Shown here in pieces: positions 7,130 to 16,424 of a DNA stretch of 64,000 nucleotides. The position numbers and the translations under genes are program-made. The DNA is from an uncultured Kiritimatiellota bacterium. Its GTDB lineage: Bacteria > Verrucomicrobiota > Kiritimatiellia > RFP12 > UBA1067. Numbering within the stretch: the first letter of the stretch is position 1; the number at the start of each line of letters is the position of its first letter. Under the pieces are notes generated by a model. The model was not told the DNA's origin. It ran no database searches and saw only the letters and a list, made by a program, of their open reading frames with translations. The stretch spans positions 112,841-176,840 of the forward strand of contig CAKTZA010000001.1 of assembly GCA_934635045.1 (NCBI GenBank), given 5' to 3'.

Positions 7130-8966
7130 GCTTTTCGCCGACACATCGGCAGTCAATCACGACCACGCAGAGACATGTGCCACGAATTCCCCAACGCATC
7201 TACCAGACAAGAAAATCTTGGTCACGGCAGATGGCCCTCAAAAGACTTACTGCGAAGGCGAGACGGCCAAACTCTCCTTCGCATTCACCGAAATGTTCAA
7301 TTATTCTGACGGCTACCTGTTCCTTGAACCGATTGACGGGCCGTCACGCGCGCTTGTCGATTGCCCTGTTGCGTTCACAAAAGGCATTAGGATTTCTGCC
7401 TATTCAGCCTCGGCGATGCCCACCTATCTCGCGTTGAGGGACGGCTGGCCGAATTGTGCGCTCTCGTACAAAGTCATCGTGCGCAGCACACCAGATCCGA
7501 ACGACGATACGAACATCATCGCCGACTGGGATTCGGATGTCATTACGCTCAACGTGACAAACGCCGTTCCGTCCGTGCTCTCGGTCTCGATGATGGATGG
7601 CGCTTTCATATATGGGACGAGCGGAGGAATGGCACAGGCCGTCGTGGGCATACAGAACGTGTTCGAGGTTGAAGCCTACGATCCGAGCGACATCGACCTT
7701 GAAGACGATGGCTTCGAGACGATCGTCCGCTTCTATGAGAATGGCTCGGTCTCGAAGACCGTAACGCTGTATGGGAACCCATACGGACAGCAGATCCCAC
7801 ATGCATTCTCGGCAATCGGCAGGAACAAGATGACCGTTCAAGTCTACGACAAAGACATGTCGCCTGACGAAAGGCTTGCGGCGGACGAGAATCCCTTTAC
7901 GGTCTTCGTCGAAACGCTGAACGCGCCGACCATCGCGCTGACTTCTCTCAACAACAGTGCCGTCTTCGACGAAACCGAGACAGGAAGTACACGAGGTCGC
8001 ATCAACGTAGCCCTCACTGTACCGCCAACCATGCTGGGTGCGGGACGCCTTACCGTCCACCTTGACGTTGAGCGCGTGGGTACAGATGACGGCAACTACG
8101 CATTACCCGTCCTGAACACCACGGACTTGCAGTTCCAGAGCCCCGTCACGCAGCAAAGCGTCTTCTTCACTGCGCTTGACGGCACGCCACAGTGCGCAAG
8201 TGCGGGTTTCCGCCTCCGGGCGCGTGTGACAACGAACACGCCGTCGCTGGATGCGACGAAGACATTGGCTGAGTGCTACCAAGAGGGCACGTTCTCCTTC
8301 ACGGTTCAGAATGTCGCGCCAGAGATCGGTACGGACGAAGCAACGCAGAGCATGATTCCCGCCACAATTGGCACGCCTTATTCGCTTGCCTGGACGGTAG
8401 ACGATGTGGAGAACGACCAAAAAGCGATGAGTGTCTGTTGGGAGTACGAGGGAACCTCTGAAAAATCCACGATAGACGTGAGTGCCAGCAAACTCACAAA
8501 GGCGATCACGTTTACGACTGTGGGAGCGAAGCGCGTACGCCTCAGCGCATATGACAAGGATGGTGGCGCATGTGTTCGCGACTATTGCTTTTACGTCCAT
8601 CCTGTTTCTGAAGTGGTGGATGTGGGCGACAGCAAAACGGTGACAGTTCCCGGCGACTGGCTTGGGCAGAAGACGGTGCGAACAGCGGCAGACGTGGCGG
8701 CGAACGGACGGAAAGTCTGGGAATGCTATCTGCTGGGGTGTGACCCAGAACAAGCAGACGACGACTTTCGCATCATCTCATTCGAGCTGAAAGACGGAAA
8801 GCCAATCTTCACGTTCAGCCACACGGAAGACGGCTCTGGCTCATCGCTCGCACCACGTATCCGCACACTGGGCAAGGCGCGGATTGAAGACGCGGACTGG
8901 TCGGAAGTACCCGACGGCAACGAATCAGCGTTCCGATTCTTCAAGGCCGAAGTCGTATTGCCTTAA
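7130..8966 (+). pseudogene. C-terminal part of a large surface/secreted protein, 5'-truncated
   Basis: About 600 codons of secreted-type beta-rich sequence end at 8966, with no signal peptide, no ribosome-binding site and no good start. Upstream the frame runs into the antisense of queD. The sequence has repeated Ig/PKD-like strands (TVQVYDKDMSPDE, VRLSAYDKDGG), Asp-rich possible Ca-binding spots, and a C-terminal module GRKVWECYLLGCDP ... AFRFFKAEVVLP that I associate with very large surface proteins of Kiritimatiellota (from memory). The only in-frame starts, a TTG at 7218 and an ATG at 7293, lack context. Most likely it is the surviving tail of a rearranged gene. Confidence 0.55.
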
Positions 8967-8992
8967 CGTTACCGTATCTCAGACACACGCTC

Positions 8993-9896
8993 TCACGCAG
9001 TGCGCGTCGTTCGAGAGATTTTCTCGGCCCGTTCCTGTATGAGCTGAAGGACAGATGCGCAGCCCTGCGGAAGTCCGAGCGCATGAACGGTTGCATCGCA
9101 CACGCCTTTGCAAAGCGTCTGAAGACGCTTGAGGAGTTGCGGAAAACCAAGATGGAGTTCAGCGGACATCTTTTTCCAATGCCCATAGCAGATTGAGTCG
9201 ATGGAGTCGCTGCCGCCGATCTTCATGGCCGGGCTTTTGGCGAGGGTCGGCCAGAAGACAGTCGACACAAGATCGTACCCCGGCGCCAACCGCCGCGCAC
9301 CTGAACGGTAAAGCATCGAATAGTTCTTGCCGTGGGCGTCTGCATTCCCAATGACGGCATTGAACATCAGCAAGTCCACGAACGCCAACACATCAAGCGC
9401 AGGAGCCGTCGACCAGCCAGAGCGGATGAGGCGCACGACTTCGCGCACGGCGAAGGCCACGCTCGCCAACCAGCAACGGACGAAGCGGGAGCGTCTCGAT
9501 GAGGTCAGCGAGTTCGGACACAGTCTTTGGAACAAACCCGTTTGCACATTGGCTTGGCGTTGCGTTCTGCGGAAGAATTGTCAATGCGCCCGCACATTCA
9601 CCACCAAGTGCCTCCAAAAAGGCGAAGTCATTTGTCTCGGCAATTCCAAGGTAAGAGGCAATTCGGCTTCTTTGAGATTCCTCAGGAAGAAGCCCCGCAA
9701 AGAACGGACGCAGTTCAGGGCCGCTGAACGGTTCCTCTCGAAGGGGGAGCGAGTGCGAGATGGGTTGCGCAACCGCAGAAGACAGATACCCCTTGTCATA
9801 GGTAAACTGCTCTGAACCGCTCACAAACTTGTCGTAGAATCCGACACGCGAAGTGCCCCAATAAACGTCAAGCGTCTTGGAAATGCTGTCCTTCAT
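8993..9896 (-). pseudogene. hipA: hipA kinase toxin, disrupted
   Basis: The N-terminal piece (9896 to about 9440) has HipA features: LDVYWGTSRVGFYDK, SHSLPLREEPFSG, PFFAGLLPEE, LGGECAGALTILP and LPLRPLLVGERG. The C-terminal piece is in another frame (about 9460-8993) and carries the kinase core FNAVIGNADAHGKNYSMLY with the catalytic Asp, and LAPGYDLVSTV. A frameshift and a deletion of roughly 100-130 residues separate them. The deletion removes the ATP-binding region between LVGERG and the helix before the catalytic loop. Intact HipA has about 430 residues and phosphorylates glutamyl-tRNA synthetase. This copy should be inactive. Confidence 0.8.
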
Positions 9897-9898
9897 GA

Positions 9899-10108
9899 TC
9901 AAAGCCGGGCGGTATCGTTTACGTCAAGCTGCATGCCTAATGCGGCCATGACTTGCAGCACTTTCCCGATCTGGCAGGTTGACTTTCCAGCTTCCAGATC
10001 GACAATAAACCGAAGCCCCGTTCCGGCGACAAAAGCCAGTGCTGGTTGCGTCAGCCCTTGTCTCCTGCGAGCTTCACGGATTTTCAGTCCTATTTCACCT
10101 GATGTCAT
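9899..10108 (-). CDS. hipB: HipB-like antitoxin/repressor
   Basis: A 69-residue helix-turn-helix protein: GLKIREARRRQGLTQPALAF, then FIVDLEAGKSTCQIGKVLQV and LGMQLDVNDTARL. It matches HipB in size, fold and position directly before hipA. HipB represses hipBA by binding palindromes in its promoter and neutralises HipA. The ATG at 10108 is used because a TATTAT box and three operator-like sites lie just upstream; an upstream extension would run through them. The frame is intact although its hipA partner is broken, so it may persist as a stand-alone repressor. Confidence 0.85.
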   Translation of the reverse strand: MTSGEIGLKIREARRRQGLTQPALAFVAGTGLRFIVDLEAGKSTCQIGKVLQVMAALGMQLDVNDTARL

Positions 10109-10111
10109 ATC

Positions 10112-10231
10112 AATTTCCCGAACGGTATAATAGCATAATCCCGACGGCCTTTCAACGGCGAAATTTCCCGAACGGGAAATTAGCCTCTCGCAAGGCAAGA
10201 TCTCGGCAAGAAATTTACCGTTCGGGAAATT
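10112..10231 (-). promoter_or_regulatory. hipB promoter and three operator sites
   Basis: On the minus strand TTGAAA (10150-10155) and TATTAT (10127-10132) are 17 bases apart. A full palindrome AATTTCCCGAACGGGAAATT lies at 10162-10181. Two partial copies, AATTTCCCGAACGGTA at 10112-10127 and its reverse complement at 10216-10231, flank it. One site touches the -10 box and one lies just upstream of the -35. Three spaced sites fit cooperative repression by HipB dimers. Confidence 0.75.
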
Positions 10232-10891
10232 TTAAGCGGTCTGTCCGGAAGTCGTCTCTCGCCGCTCCCAGTCGCGGCGGTTGAGGCGCTCGCGAAGGTC
10301 TTTCCAGCCGGGGAGGCGTGCGTCCATCAGCGCATAGAACGCCGGGCCGTGTCCATGGACGGCGAAATGCGTCAGCTCGTGGACGACGACATACTCGACC
10401 AGTTCGCGCGGCGCGTGCGCCAGCGCCTCGTTGTAGGTGATGTACCGCTTGCTCCAATGGCAGCAGCCCCAGACGGACGTCACCTTGCGGATCCGCCACG
10501 TGACGTCGCGTTCGCCGAACCGCGCCGCCCACGTGGCGTTGAGTTCGTCCAGCCGCGCAGACAGGGCGGCGCGTTCCGCCTCCGTCACGGGTGCGCGCAC
10601 GATCGGCGGACGCGCCAGCACCTCGCGGCGTGCCTTCAGGGCCCAGTCCCACTTCTCCTTCAGGAACGCCTCGCCTTGCGCGAGCGTCACGCCGCGATCC
10701 GGCAGGGAAAGGCGCAACGTGCCGTCCGAGGCGATGCGGAGGTTGATTCGCCGAATGCGCTTGCGGACGACCTCGACCGGCACGCCGTCGATCTCGTTCC
10801 GCCCGACGCACAGCATCTGCTCGGAGGGCCGCCTGTTCGATCGCCAGCAGAACGCCCCCACGCAGTACCGAGTCATGTCTTCTGTCGTCAT
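10232..10891 (-). CDS. YgjP/DUF45-type zinc metallopeptidase
   Basis: A 219-residue protein of the M48-like DUF45 (YgjP) family. The zinc-binding motif is HELTH in VEYVVVHELTHFAVHGHGP, followed by FYALMDARLPGWKDLRERLN, the family's C-terminal signature. The central WGCCHWSKRYITYNEAL matches the conserved substrate-domain segment. Substrates are not established for the family; members often accompany restriction-modification genes, none of which is seen here. The ATG at 10891 follows a TATAAT box (10900-10905) by 8 bases with no ribosome-binding site, so translation is probably leaderless. Confidence 0.85.
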   Translation of the reverse strand: MTTEDMTRYCVGAFCWRSNRRPSEQMLCVGRNEIDGVPVEVVRKRIRRINLRIASDGTLRLSLPDRGVTLAQGEAFLKEKWDWALKARREVLARPPIVRAPVTEAERAALSARLDELNATWAARFGERDVTWRIRKVTSVWGCCHWSKRYITYNEALAHAPRELVEYVVVHELTHFAVHGHGPAFYALMDARLPGWKDLRERLNRRDWERRETTSGQTA

Positions 10892-10935
10892 GGCTGAAGA
10901 TTATACCACATTCGCGACCGACGCTGAAGCGCGCG

Positions 10936-11718
10936 TCACCGCGTCTCGTCCAGCGGCGCGGGGCGGCGCTCGCGGAACAGGAGCGAGGGATTCCCCTTCA
11001 GCTCACCGGCGAGATCCTTGAGCGAGGACGCCGCGTCCGACAGGTTCTCCGCGACTTTCTCGATGTCGCCCTGGCAGGTCTCCATCATCGTCTGAACCGT
11101 CAGCATCGTCTTGGACATCGACGAGACGGACGCATTGACGTTGCTCCAGACCGAGGCGAGATCCATCGTGTTGATCTGGTTCATGACGCGCGTCGCCGCA
11201 TCGGAGAAGTTGTCCAGCAGGGAGATCTTCTGCGGCACGAACGGGTGCCGGGGCTTCCATGCGAACGTCTCCGCCGGCGCGACGCCCCTGTTGAGATTGC
11301 ACTCGATGCGGGAGAGCCCCGTGATGCCGCTCGCCGTGACGGACGCCCGGAGGCCGCGTTCCTTCACGAGATAGGCGACGGCGTCCGCCGCCGCAATGCC
11401 CTCGTCCTCGAAATAGCCGAGCTTTTTCGGATTGAGCGCCATCAGGATGTAGATGCGCAGGTTGTCCGCGCCCTTCGCCTCGTACTTGTTGCCGACGAAG
11501 TCGATCTCGCGCACCTCGCCGATCTTCACGCCTCGGAAGTTGACGGAACTGCCGACGGACAGGCCGCTCACCTCGCGGTCATAGTAGGTCTCGACGAAGA
11601 TCTCGTTTCGATGGCCCCGCAGTCCGCCAAGATAGATGAGCGTGACGGCCGTCGCCACCGTCGCGGCGAGGATTGCGAAACCGATGCGGGCGTAGCTCGC
11701 ATGATTGTCATTTGCCAT
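10936..11718 (-). CDS. mlaD: MCE-domain lipid-transport protein, MlaD-like
   Basis: A 260-residue protein with one N-terminal membrane anchor (IGFAILAATVATAVTLIYLGG), then an MCE domain: VETYYDREVSGLSVGSSVNFRGVKIGEV is the characteristic block and SGITGLSRIECN closes it. The C-terminal part is helical, probably a coiled coil (SDAATRVMNQINTMDLASVW). MlaD-type proteins form hexamers that carry phospholipids between the inner and outer membranes with an ABC transporter. Its start overlaps the end of the ATPase gene by 11 bases, so the two are co-translated. No permease (MlaE) gene is adjacent. Confidence 0.85.
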   Translation of the reverse strand: MANDNHASYARIGFAILAATVATAVTLIYLGGLRGHRNEIFVETYYDREVSGLSVGSSVNFRGVKIGEVREIDFVGNKYEAKGADNLRIYILMALNPKKLGYFEDEGIAAADAVAYLVKERGLRASVTASGITGLSRIECNLNRGVAPAETFAWKPRHPFVPQKISLLDNFSDAATRVMNQINTMDLASVWSNVNASVSSMSKTMLTVQTMMETCQGDIEKVAENLSDAASSLKDLAGELKGNPSLLFRERRPAPLDETR

Positions 11719-12460
11719 TGTCTTCCCCCCTGTTGAAGAACTTGCGGACGAACGGGTCGTCCGACGTGTTCCGAAGCTCGCGCGGCGAACCGAGCGCGAT
11801 CATCGCCTGACGGGCCTTGTCGAACATCGCCGCGCGGTCGCCGATCTTGAAGACGCTCGGCAGCTCGTGCGTGACGACGACGAACGTCATACCCTTCTCC
11901 GCGCGCAGCCTCAGGATAAGGTCGTCAAGCGCGGCGGACGTGATCGGATCCAGCCCCGCACTCGGCTCGTCAAGGAAGACGACCTCGGGGTCGAGCGCCA
12001 TCGCCCGCGCGATCGCGACGCGCTTGCACATGCCGCCCGAGATCTCGCTCGGCATCTTGTCCGCCGCGTCCTCAAGCTCCACGTCCCGCAACCGTTCCAG
12101 CGCGCGCGTCCGCCGCGCCGTCTTCGAGAGACCCGAAAACTCCTCCAACGGCAACAGCACGTTCTCCAGGCAGGTCATCGAGCCGAAGAGGGCGCCCGAC
12201 TGGTACATGACGCCGATCTTGCGGCACAGCTCCGCCCGCGTCCGCACGCTCCATTCGAGCCCCGCGACGGTCAGCCGTCCCCCAAGGATGGGGTTGAGGC
12301 CCGTCATGTGCTTCATGACCGTCGACTTGCCGCAGCCGGACCCGCCGAGCAGAATGAAGATCTCGCCACGCGCAACCTCAAACGAGATGTCGCGCAGGAT
12401 CACCGCGCCGGGATAGCCGGCGTCGACATGCTCCAAGACGACAATGGGCTCACGTTTCAT
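11708..12460 (-). CDS. mlaF: ABC transporter ATPase, MlaF-like
   Basis: A 250-residue ABC ATPase. Walker A is GGSGCGKST (residues 39-47), the signature is SEISGGMCKRVAIARA, Walker B is EVVFLDEPSAGLDP and the switch His is in VVVTHELPS. The SGGMxKRxxxARA form and the LFGSMTCLENVLLPLEEF Q-loop region are typical of MlaF, which energises retrograde phospholipid transport. It overlaps mlaD. The usual MlaE permease is missing from the cluster; upstream is a transglycosylase-like gene 9 bases away. Confidence 0.85.
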   Translation of the reverse strand: MKREPIVVLEHVDAGYPGAVILRDISFEVARGEIFILLGGSGCGKSTVMKHMTGLNPILGGRLTVAGLEWSVRTRAELCRKIGVMYQSGALFGSMTCLENVLLPLEEFSGLSKTARRTRALERLRDVELEDAADKMPSEISGGMCKRVAIARAMALDPEVVFLDEPSAGLDPITSAALDDLILRLRAEKGMTFVVVTHELPSVFKIGDRAAMFDKARQAMIALGSPRELRNTSDDPFVRKFFNRGEDNGK

Positions 12461-12469
12461 CGGACACCG

Positions 12470-13435
12470 CTACCTTGCCAACTTGATCTCAATCGGCACG
12501 AAGAGATCCGGATTGAAGGCCCGCCGCCGGATCTTGTCCGCATACTCGTCCGAGTAATAGCGATCCGTCGCCGTCCGGTCCCGGCGACCGTTATAGCGGC
12601 GAAGCGCCTGATGCCATCCGTCGAAGGATCCGCGCGGCCGTTCGGCGGCCGGTCGTGCGGCGGACGAGAAGCCCTTGCGCGCGAGATAGCGAATCGCCGC
12701 GCGGACATTCTGCTCCGCCGTGCCCTCGTTTCGCTTTTCGGGTTTCTTCAGACCGACCAGCTCCTTTTCCGCACCCCAGTCGCCGGGCACGTTGACCTGC
12801 AGCGGATCGACCGCCCAGGCCGCCTTCGAGCGCGGGCCGTTCCCGCCCGTCTCCTCGATCATGTGCGCCTTGACCAGCGCCGGCAGGAGGTCGGCAATCG
12901 CCTCGGCCTGTCCGGGCGTACCGCCGCAGCCCTCGGCCTTGTTCGCGTTGAACTCGGCCGTCAGGCGCGCAATCAGTCCGTCATGCTCCTGATAGCGCGC
13001 CGCCTCGAATCCGCGAAAGATCGGAAGCCCGGCCTCGCCCGACTCGCGACGCGGACGCGGATGCCGCTTCGTCTGAGCCGGAAACCACTTCGCGATCCAG
13101 CGCTCGATCGCCCGGACGGTCTTCATCTCCTCGTCCGTCACAAAACGGCGGTCGACATAAAGCTCGCCCCAGTCGTTGAACGCCAGTTCGCCCAGCCCCG
13201 CCGTATCGACGACATGGCGACGGCCCTCGCTCGGCGGAATCTCCGCAATGCCCTTGCGGCGCAATTCGGCTTCGTGCGCCGCTTCGCGCGCGGTCGCCCG
13301 CGCGAAGACGTCCGCCGCGTCAAACACCAGCGGCAGGATCTCCATCACGGCCCTCGGATCGACCGCCACGTGCGCATCCGCCACACGCGGCGCGACGGCC
13401 AACACCGCCAGTCCAAGCAGGGCGCACACCGTCAC
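12470..13435 (-). CDS. Periplasmic lytic-transglycosylase-like protein
   Basis: A 321-residue exported protein starting with GTG at 13435 and a short signal peptide (CALLGLAVLAVAPRVADA). The C-terminal half has the pattern of lysozyme-like transglycosylases: a possible catalytic Glu in AHMIEETGGNG, then DPLQVNVPGDWGAEK, VRAAIRYLARKGF, FDGWHQALRRYNGR and YYSDEYADKIRRRA. It would cleave peptidoglycan glycan strands. It lies between purB (10 bases) and mlaF (9 bases), so the three are probably one transcript. Family assignment is by motif pattern only; the catalytic Glu is an inference. Confidence 0.65.
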   Translation of the reverse strand: MTVCALLGLAVLAVAPRVADAHVAVDPRAVMEILPLVFDAADVFARATAREAAHEAELRRKGIAEIPPSEGRRHVVDTAGLGELAFNDWGELYVDRRFVTDEEMKTVRAIERWIAKWFPAQTKRHPRPRRESGEAGLPIFRGFEAARYQEHDGLIARLTAEFNANKAEGCGGTPGQAEAIADLLPALVKAHMIEETGGNGPRSKAAWAVDPLQVNVPGDWGAEKELVGLKKPEKRNEGTAEQNVRAAIRYLARKGFSSAARPAAERPRGSFDGWHQALRRYNGRRDRTATDRYYSDEYADKIRRRAFNPDLFVPIEIKLAR

Positions 13436-13445
13436 GGCCTTGACC

Positions 13446-14807
13446 TCACGCCAACTTGGCGAGCTTCGCGGCGAGGCCGATGTAGTTCGCGGGCGTCATC
13501 TTGAGGAGGCGCTCCCTGTCGGCCTTCGGCAGCGGCAGGGCCTTCACGAAATCGCGCATGATCTCCGCCGTCACGCGGCGGCCGCGCGTCAGCTCCTTCA
13601 GCCGCTCATACGGATGATCCATGCCGACCTTGCGCATCACGGTCTGGATCGGCTCGGCGAGGACCTCCCAGTTATGGTCGAGGTCTTCCGCGAGACGCGC
13701 CTCGTTGAGCTCCAGCTTGCCGAGGCCCTTCTGGGTCGAGCGGATGGCGATGAGCGTGTAGCCGAAGCCGACGCCCATGTTGCGGAGCGTCGTCGAGTCC
13801 GTGAGGTCGCGCTGCATCCGCGAGATCGCGAGCTTGCGCGCCATGAAGCCGAGGACGGCGTTCGCGAGCCCAAGGTTGCCCTCCGAGTTCTCGAAGTCTA
13901 TCGGGTTCACCTTGTGTGGCATCGTCGACGAGCCGATCTCGCCCTTGACCGTGCGCTGCCTGAAGTAGCCCATCGAGACGTACATCCAGATGTCGCGGTC
14001 GAAGTCGAGCAGCACCGAGTTCCAGCGCGCGAGCGCGTCGAAGAGCTCGGCGATGCCGTCGTGCGACTCGATCTGCGTCGTGAGGCGGTTCTGGCGGAGG
14101 CCGAGCGAGCGAATCACCTTCGCGGACAGCTTCTCCCAGTCGACATCCGGGTAGGCGGAGAGGTGCGCGTTGAAGTTGCCGACCGCGCCGTTCATCTTCG
14201 CGGGCATGACGAGCCGATCGATCTCCGCCGCCTGGCGCTTCAGCCGCGCCGAGACGACCGCAAGCTCCTTGCCGACCGTCGTCGGCGAGGCGGGCTGGCC
14301 GTGCGTGTGCGCGAGCATCGGGACCTTCGCCGTCGCCTTCGCCATCTGCGCAATCGTCGCCGTCATCTCGTCCTGCGCCGCGCGCAGGATCCGCTGGCCG
14401 TCGCGCAGCATAAGCGCGTGGGACATGTTGTTGATGTCCTCCGACGTGCAGCCGAAGTGGATGAACTCCGTGCGCGTCTTGAGCGAGGACTTCGCGACCT
14501 GCTCCTTCAGGAAATACTCGACCGCCTTGACGTCGTGGTTCGTCGTCTTCTCGATCTCCTTCACGCGGCGGGCGTCGTCGAGCGAGAAGTCGGCCGCGAT
14601 CTTGCGGAGCGCGGCGCGCTCCTTCGCGGACAGCGCCTTGCATTCCGCAATGCGCGCATCGTCGCACAGGGCCTCCAGCCACGTGCATTCGACGAGCACG
14701 CGCCGCTTGATGAGGCCGTACTCGGAGAACACCTCCTGAAATTCCGCACACTTGTTCGCATAACGCCCGTCAATCGGGCTGATCGCCAGTAGAGTATCGA
14801 GATTCAT
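13446..14807 (-). CDS. purB: Adenylosuccinate lyase
   Basis: A 453-residue enzyme that eliminates fumarate from SAICAR and from adenylosuccinate in purine synthesis. The fumarase-superfamily signature GSSTMPHKVNP is present, with the catalytic His region LAHTHGQPASPTTVGKE and the substrate-binding FGCTSEDINN. Length is normal. The ATG at 14807 (MNLDTLLAISPIDGRY) is preferred over the one at 14816, because the latter lies inside the -10 box TATAAT (14815-14820). A transcript from that box would begin almost exactly at 14807 without a leader. Confidence 0.95.
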   Translation of the reverse strand: MNLDTLLAISPIDGRYANKCAEFQEVFSEYGLIKRRVLVECTWLEALCDDARIAECKALSAKERAALRKIAADFSLDDARRVKEIEKTTNHDVKAVEYFLKEQVAKSSLKTRTEFIHFGCTSEDINNMSHALMLRDGQRILRAAQDEMTATIAQMAKATAKVPMLAHTHGQPASPTTVGKELAVVSARLKRQAAEIDRLVMPAKMNGAVGNFNAHLSAYPDVDWEKLSAKVIRSLGLRQNRLTTQIESHDGIAELFDALARWNSVLLDFDRDIWMYVSMGYFRQRTVKGEIGSSTMPHKVNPIDFENSEGNLGLANAVLGFMARKLAISRMQRDLTDSTTLRNMGVGFGYTLIAIRSTQKGLGKLELNEARLAEDLDHNWEVLAEPIQTVMRKVGMDHPYERLKELTRGRRVTAEIMRDFVKALPLPKADRERLLKMTPANYIGLAAKLAKLA

Positions 14808-14814
14808 GTTCTGC

Positions 14815-14820
14815 ATTATA
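14815..14820 (-). promoter_or_regulatory. -10 box of purB, predicts leaderless mRNA
   Basis: TATAAT on the minus strand ends 7 bases before the ATG at 14807. There is no Shine-Dalgarno sequence between them. Confidence 0.55.
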
Positions 14821-14828
14821 TCAAAACC

Positions 14829-15536
14829 TCACGAGTCGTTGTGCACGGGGTCGGCGCCGGTGTTGCGCAAGTGGCGCTCCAGCTTGCCGAGGAGCCACGT
14901 GAACGTCATCACGAGGGCGAGATAGATCGCCGCGACCGTCAGGTACGGCGTGTAGACGGAATACGTCTGCGAACGGATGATGTCGCCGCCCTTCGCGAGG
15001 TCGCAGAGCGCGATATAGCCGACGATCGACGTGTCCTTCATCAGCACGATGAACTCGTTGCCGAGCGCGGGCAGCACGTTGCGGATCGCCTGCGGCAGGA
15101 TGATCTTGAGCATCGTCTTCCAGTAGCCGAGGCCGAGCGCGCGCCCCGCCTCCATCTGGCCGGGGTCGATGGACATGATGCCCGCGCGCAGGATCTCCGC
15201 CTGGTACGCGCCCGAGTTGATGCCGAACGCGAGAATCGCGACGACCACCTTGTCGAGCGACTTCAGGATGATGAAGTAGCAGATGAGAAGCTGCACCACC
15301 ATCGGCGTGCCGCGAATGATCGTCAGGTACACCTTCGCCAGCGCGTTGAGGACGGGGAAGCGTCCGTACTTGTCGTGCGACGAGCGGATGATCGCGACGA
15401 GGAAGCCGATCAGGAGGCCGAGCGCAATCGCCGTCAGCGCGACTTCCAGCGTGACGCCAAGCCCGTTCCACAGGTAATGCCAGCGTCCATTCTTGACGAA
15501 GCAGAGCTGAAAGTCGTCTATCAGGGACTGTATCAT
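14829..15536 (-). CDS. Amino-acid ABC transporter permease
   Basis: A 235-residue inner-membrane permease of the His/Glu/Gln type. It has about five membrane helices, the TxxxxIRGTPMVVQL segment, and the EAA loop QMEAGRALGLGYWKTMLKI LPQA region that contacts the ATPase. It lies downstream of two paralogous binding-protein genes on the same strand, which would supply its substrate. No ATP-binding subunit is encoded in the cluster, so one from elsewhere must be shared. The purB promoter starts just beyond its stop codon. Confidence 0.9.
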   Translation of the reverse strand: MIQSLIDDFQLCFVKNGRWHYLWNGLGVTLEVALTAIALGLLIGFLVAIIRSSHDKYGRFPVLNALAKVYLTIIRGTPMVVQLLICYFIILKSLDKVVVAILAFGINSGAYQAEILRAGIMSIDPGQMEAGRALGLGYWKTMLKIILPQAIRNVLPALGNEFIVLMKDTSIVGYIALCDLAKGGDIIRSQTYSVYTPYLTVAAIYLALVMTFTWLLGKLERHLRNTGADPVHNDS

Positions 15537-15574
15537 GCGATCTCTTCAACGCGCGGTTCGCGCATTCGCCATTC

Positions 15575-15661
15575 GTTCATTCGACGATTCGATTATTCGA
15601 TTATTCGACAATTCGCGATTCGACAATTCGACGATTCGATTATTCGACAATTCGATTATTT
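15575..15661. repeat. Family C ATTCGATTATTCGA tandem repeat
   Basis: Short tandem units of the type ATTCGATTATTCGA/ATTCGACAATTCG fill the gap between the permease and the preceding binding protein. The repeat begins exactly at the TAA stop of the binding-protein gene (AAATAATCGAAT on the minus strand). Related copies are at 16425, 17228, 31199 and 35845. Confidence 0.85.
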
Positions 15662-16396
15662 CTCCTTCAGCCGATCCGCCTCGGCCGTGTAGTCGGCGAC
15701 CCACTTCGCGAGTCGTCCGTCGGCCTTGAGCTCGGCAATCGTCTCGTTGATCGCCTTCAGCAGCTCCGGCTGGCCCTTGCGAATCGCGACGGCATATTCC
15801 TCGGTCGTGATGAAGTCGGAAATCGCAAGGTCGGCCTCGCCCTTCACGCAGTTCTTCGCGGGATCGATGTCCGCAATGACGACATCGACGCGCCCGGCCT
15901 TCAGCGCCGCAACGGCCGCCGCCGGCGAGTCGAAGCGCTCCGGCTGCTGCTTGAGCTCGTCCGTCACGAACGCCTCGCTCGTCGTGCCGCTCTGCACGCC
16001 AACCTTCTTGCCTTTCGCGTCCGCACCCTTCGCGTAGGGGGTCGCCTTCTTGTAGACGAAGACGACGCCCGTCTTCACGTAGGGAACCGAGAAGTCGACG
16101 TTCTTCTTGCGGTCTTCCGTCACCGTGATGCCGGCGGCCGCGAGATCGGCCTTGCCCGAAATGACCGTCGGAATGACGGAATCGAAATTCACCGACTCGA
16201 CCGCAAACGCCCGGCCGAGCTTCGCCGCGACAGCCTTGCAGATCTCGACGTCGATGCCGACGATCTCCTGTCCGCGCAGGAATTCATACGGAGGGAACGT
16301 CGCCTCGGTGATCATCTTGAGCGTCTCGTCCTTCTTCGCGCAGCCTGCGAGCAGGGCCGCCGCCGCCAACGCAACCATCAGTTTCTTCATTTTCAT
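15656..16396 (-). CDS. Amino-acid-binding lipoprotein (ABC transporter)
   Basis: A 246-residue type II periplasmic binding protein with a lipobox (AAALLAGCAKK, Cys19), so it is a lipoprotein. Typical SBP_bac_3 blocks follow: TEATFPPYEFLRGQEIVGIDVEIC, SGKADLAAAGITVTEDRKK and the lobe-2 segment VGVQSGTTSEAFV. It should bind a polar amino acid for the permease downstream. It is about 70% like the next gene upstream, a tandem duplication with different lobe-2 sequence, suggesting different ligands. Its stop codon is the first codon of a family C repeat. Confidence 0.9.
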   Translation of the reverse strand: MKMKKLMVALAAAALLAGCAKKDETLKMITEATFPPYEFLRGQEIVGIDVEICKAVAAKLGRAFAVESVNFDSVIPTVISGKADLAAAGITVTEDRKKNVDFSVPYVKTGVVFVYKKATPYAKGADAKGKKVGVQSGTTSEAFVTDELKQQPERFDSPAAAVAALKAGRVDVVIADIDPAKNCVKGEADLAISDFITTEEYAVAIRKGQPELLKAINETIAELKADGRLAKWVADYTAEADRLKEK

Positions 16397-16424
16397 TTTT
16401 GCCTTTTCCGTTCTTGCCTTTTTC

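Noticed and set aside
11705..13504. A plus-strand open frame of about 600 codons
   Set aside because: Antisense to mlaF and the transglycosylase-like gene. It has no motifs and no ribosome-binding site.
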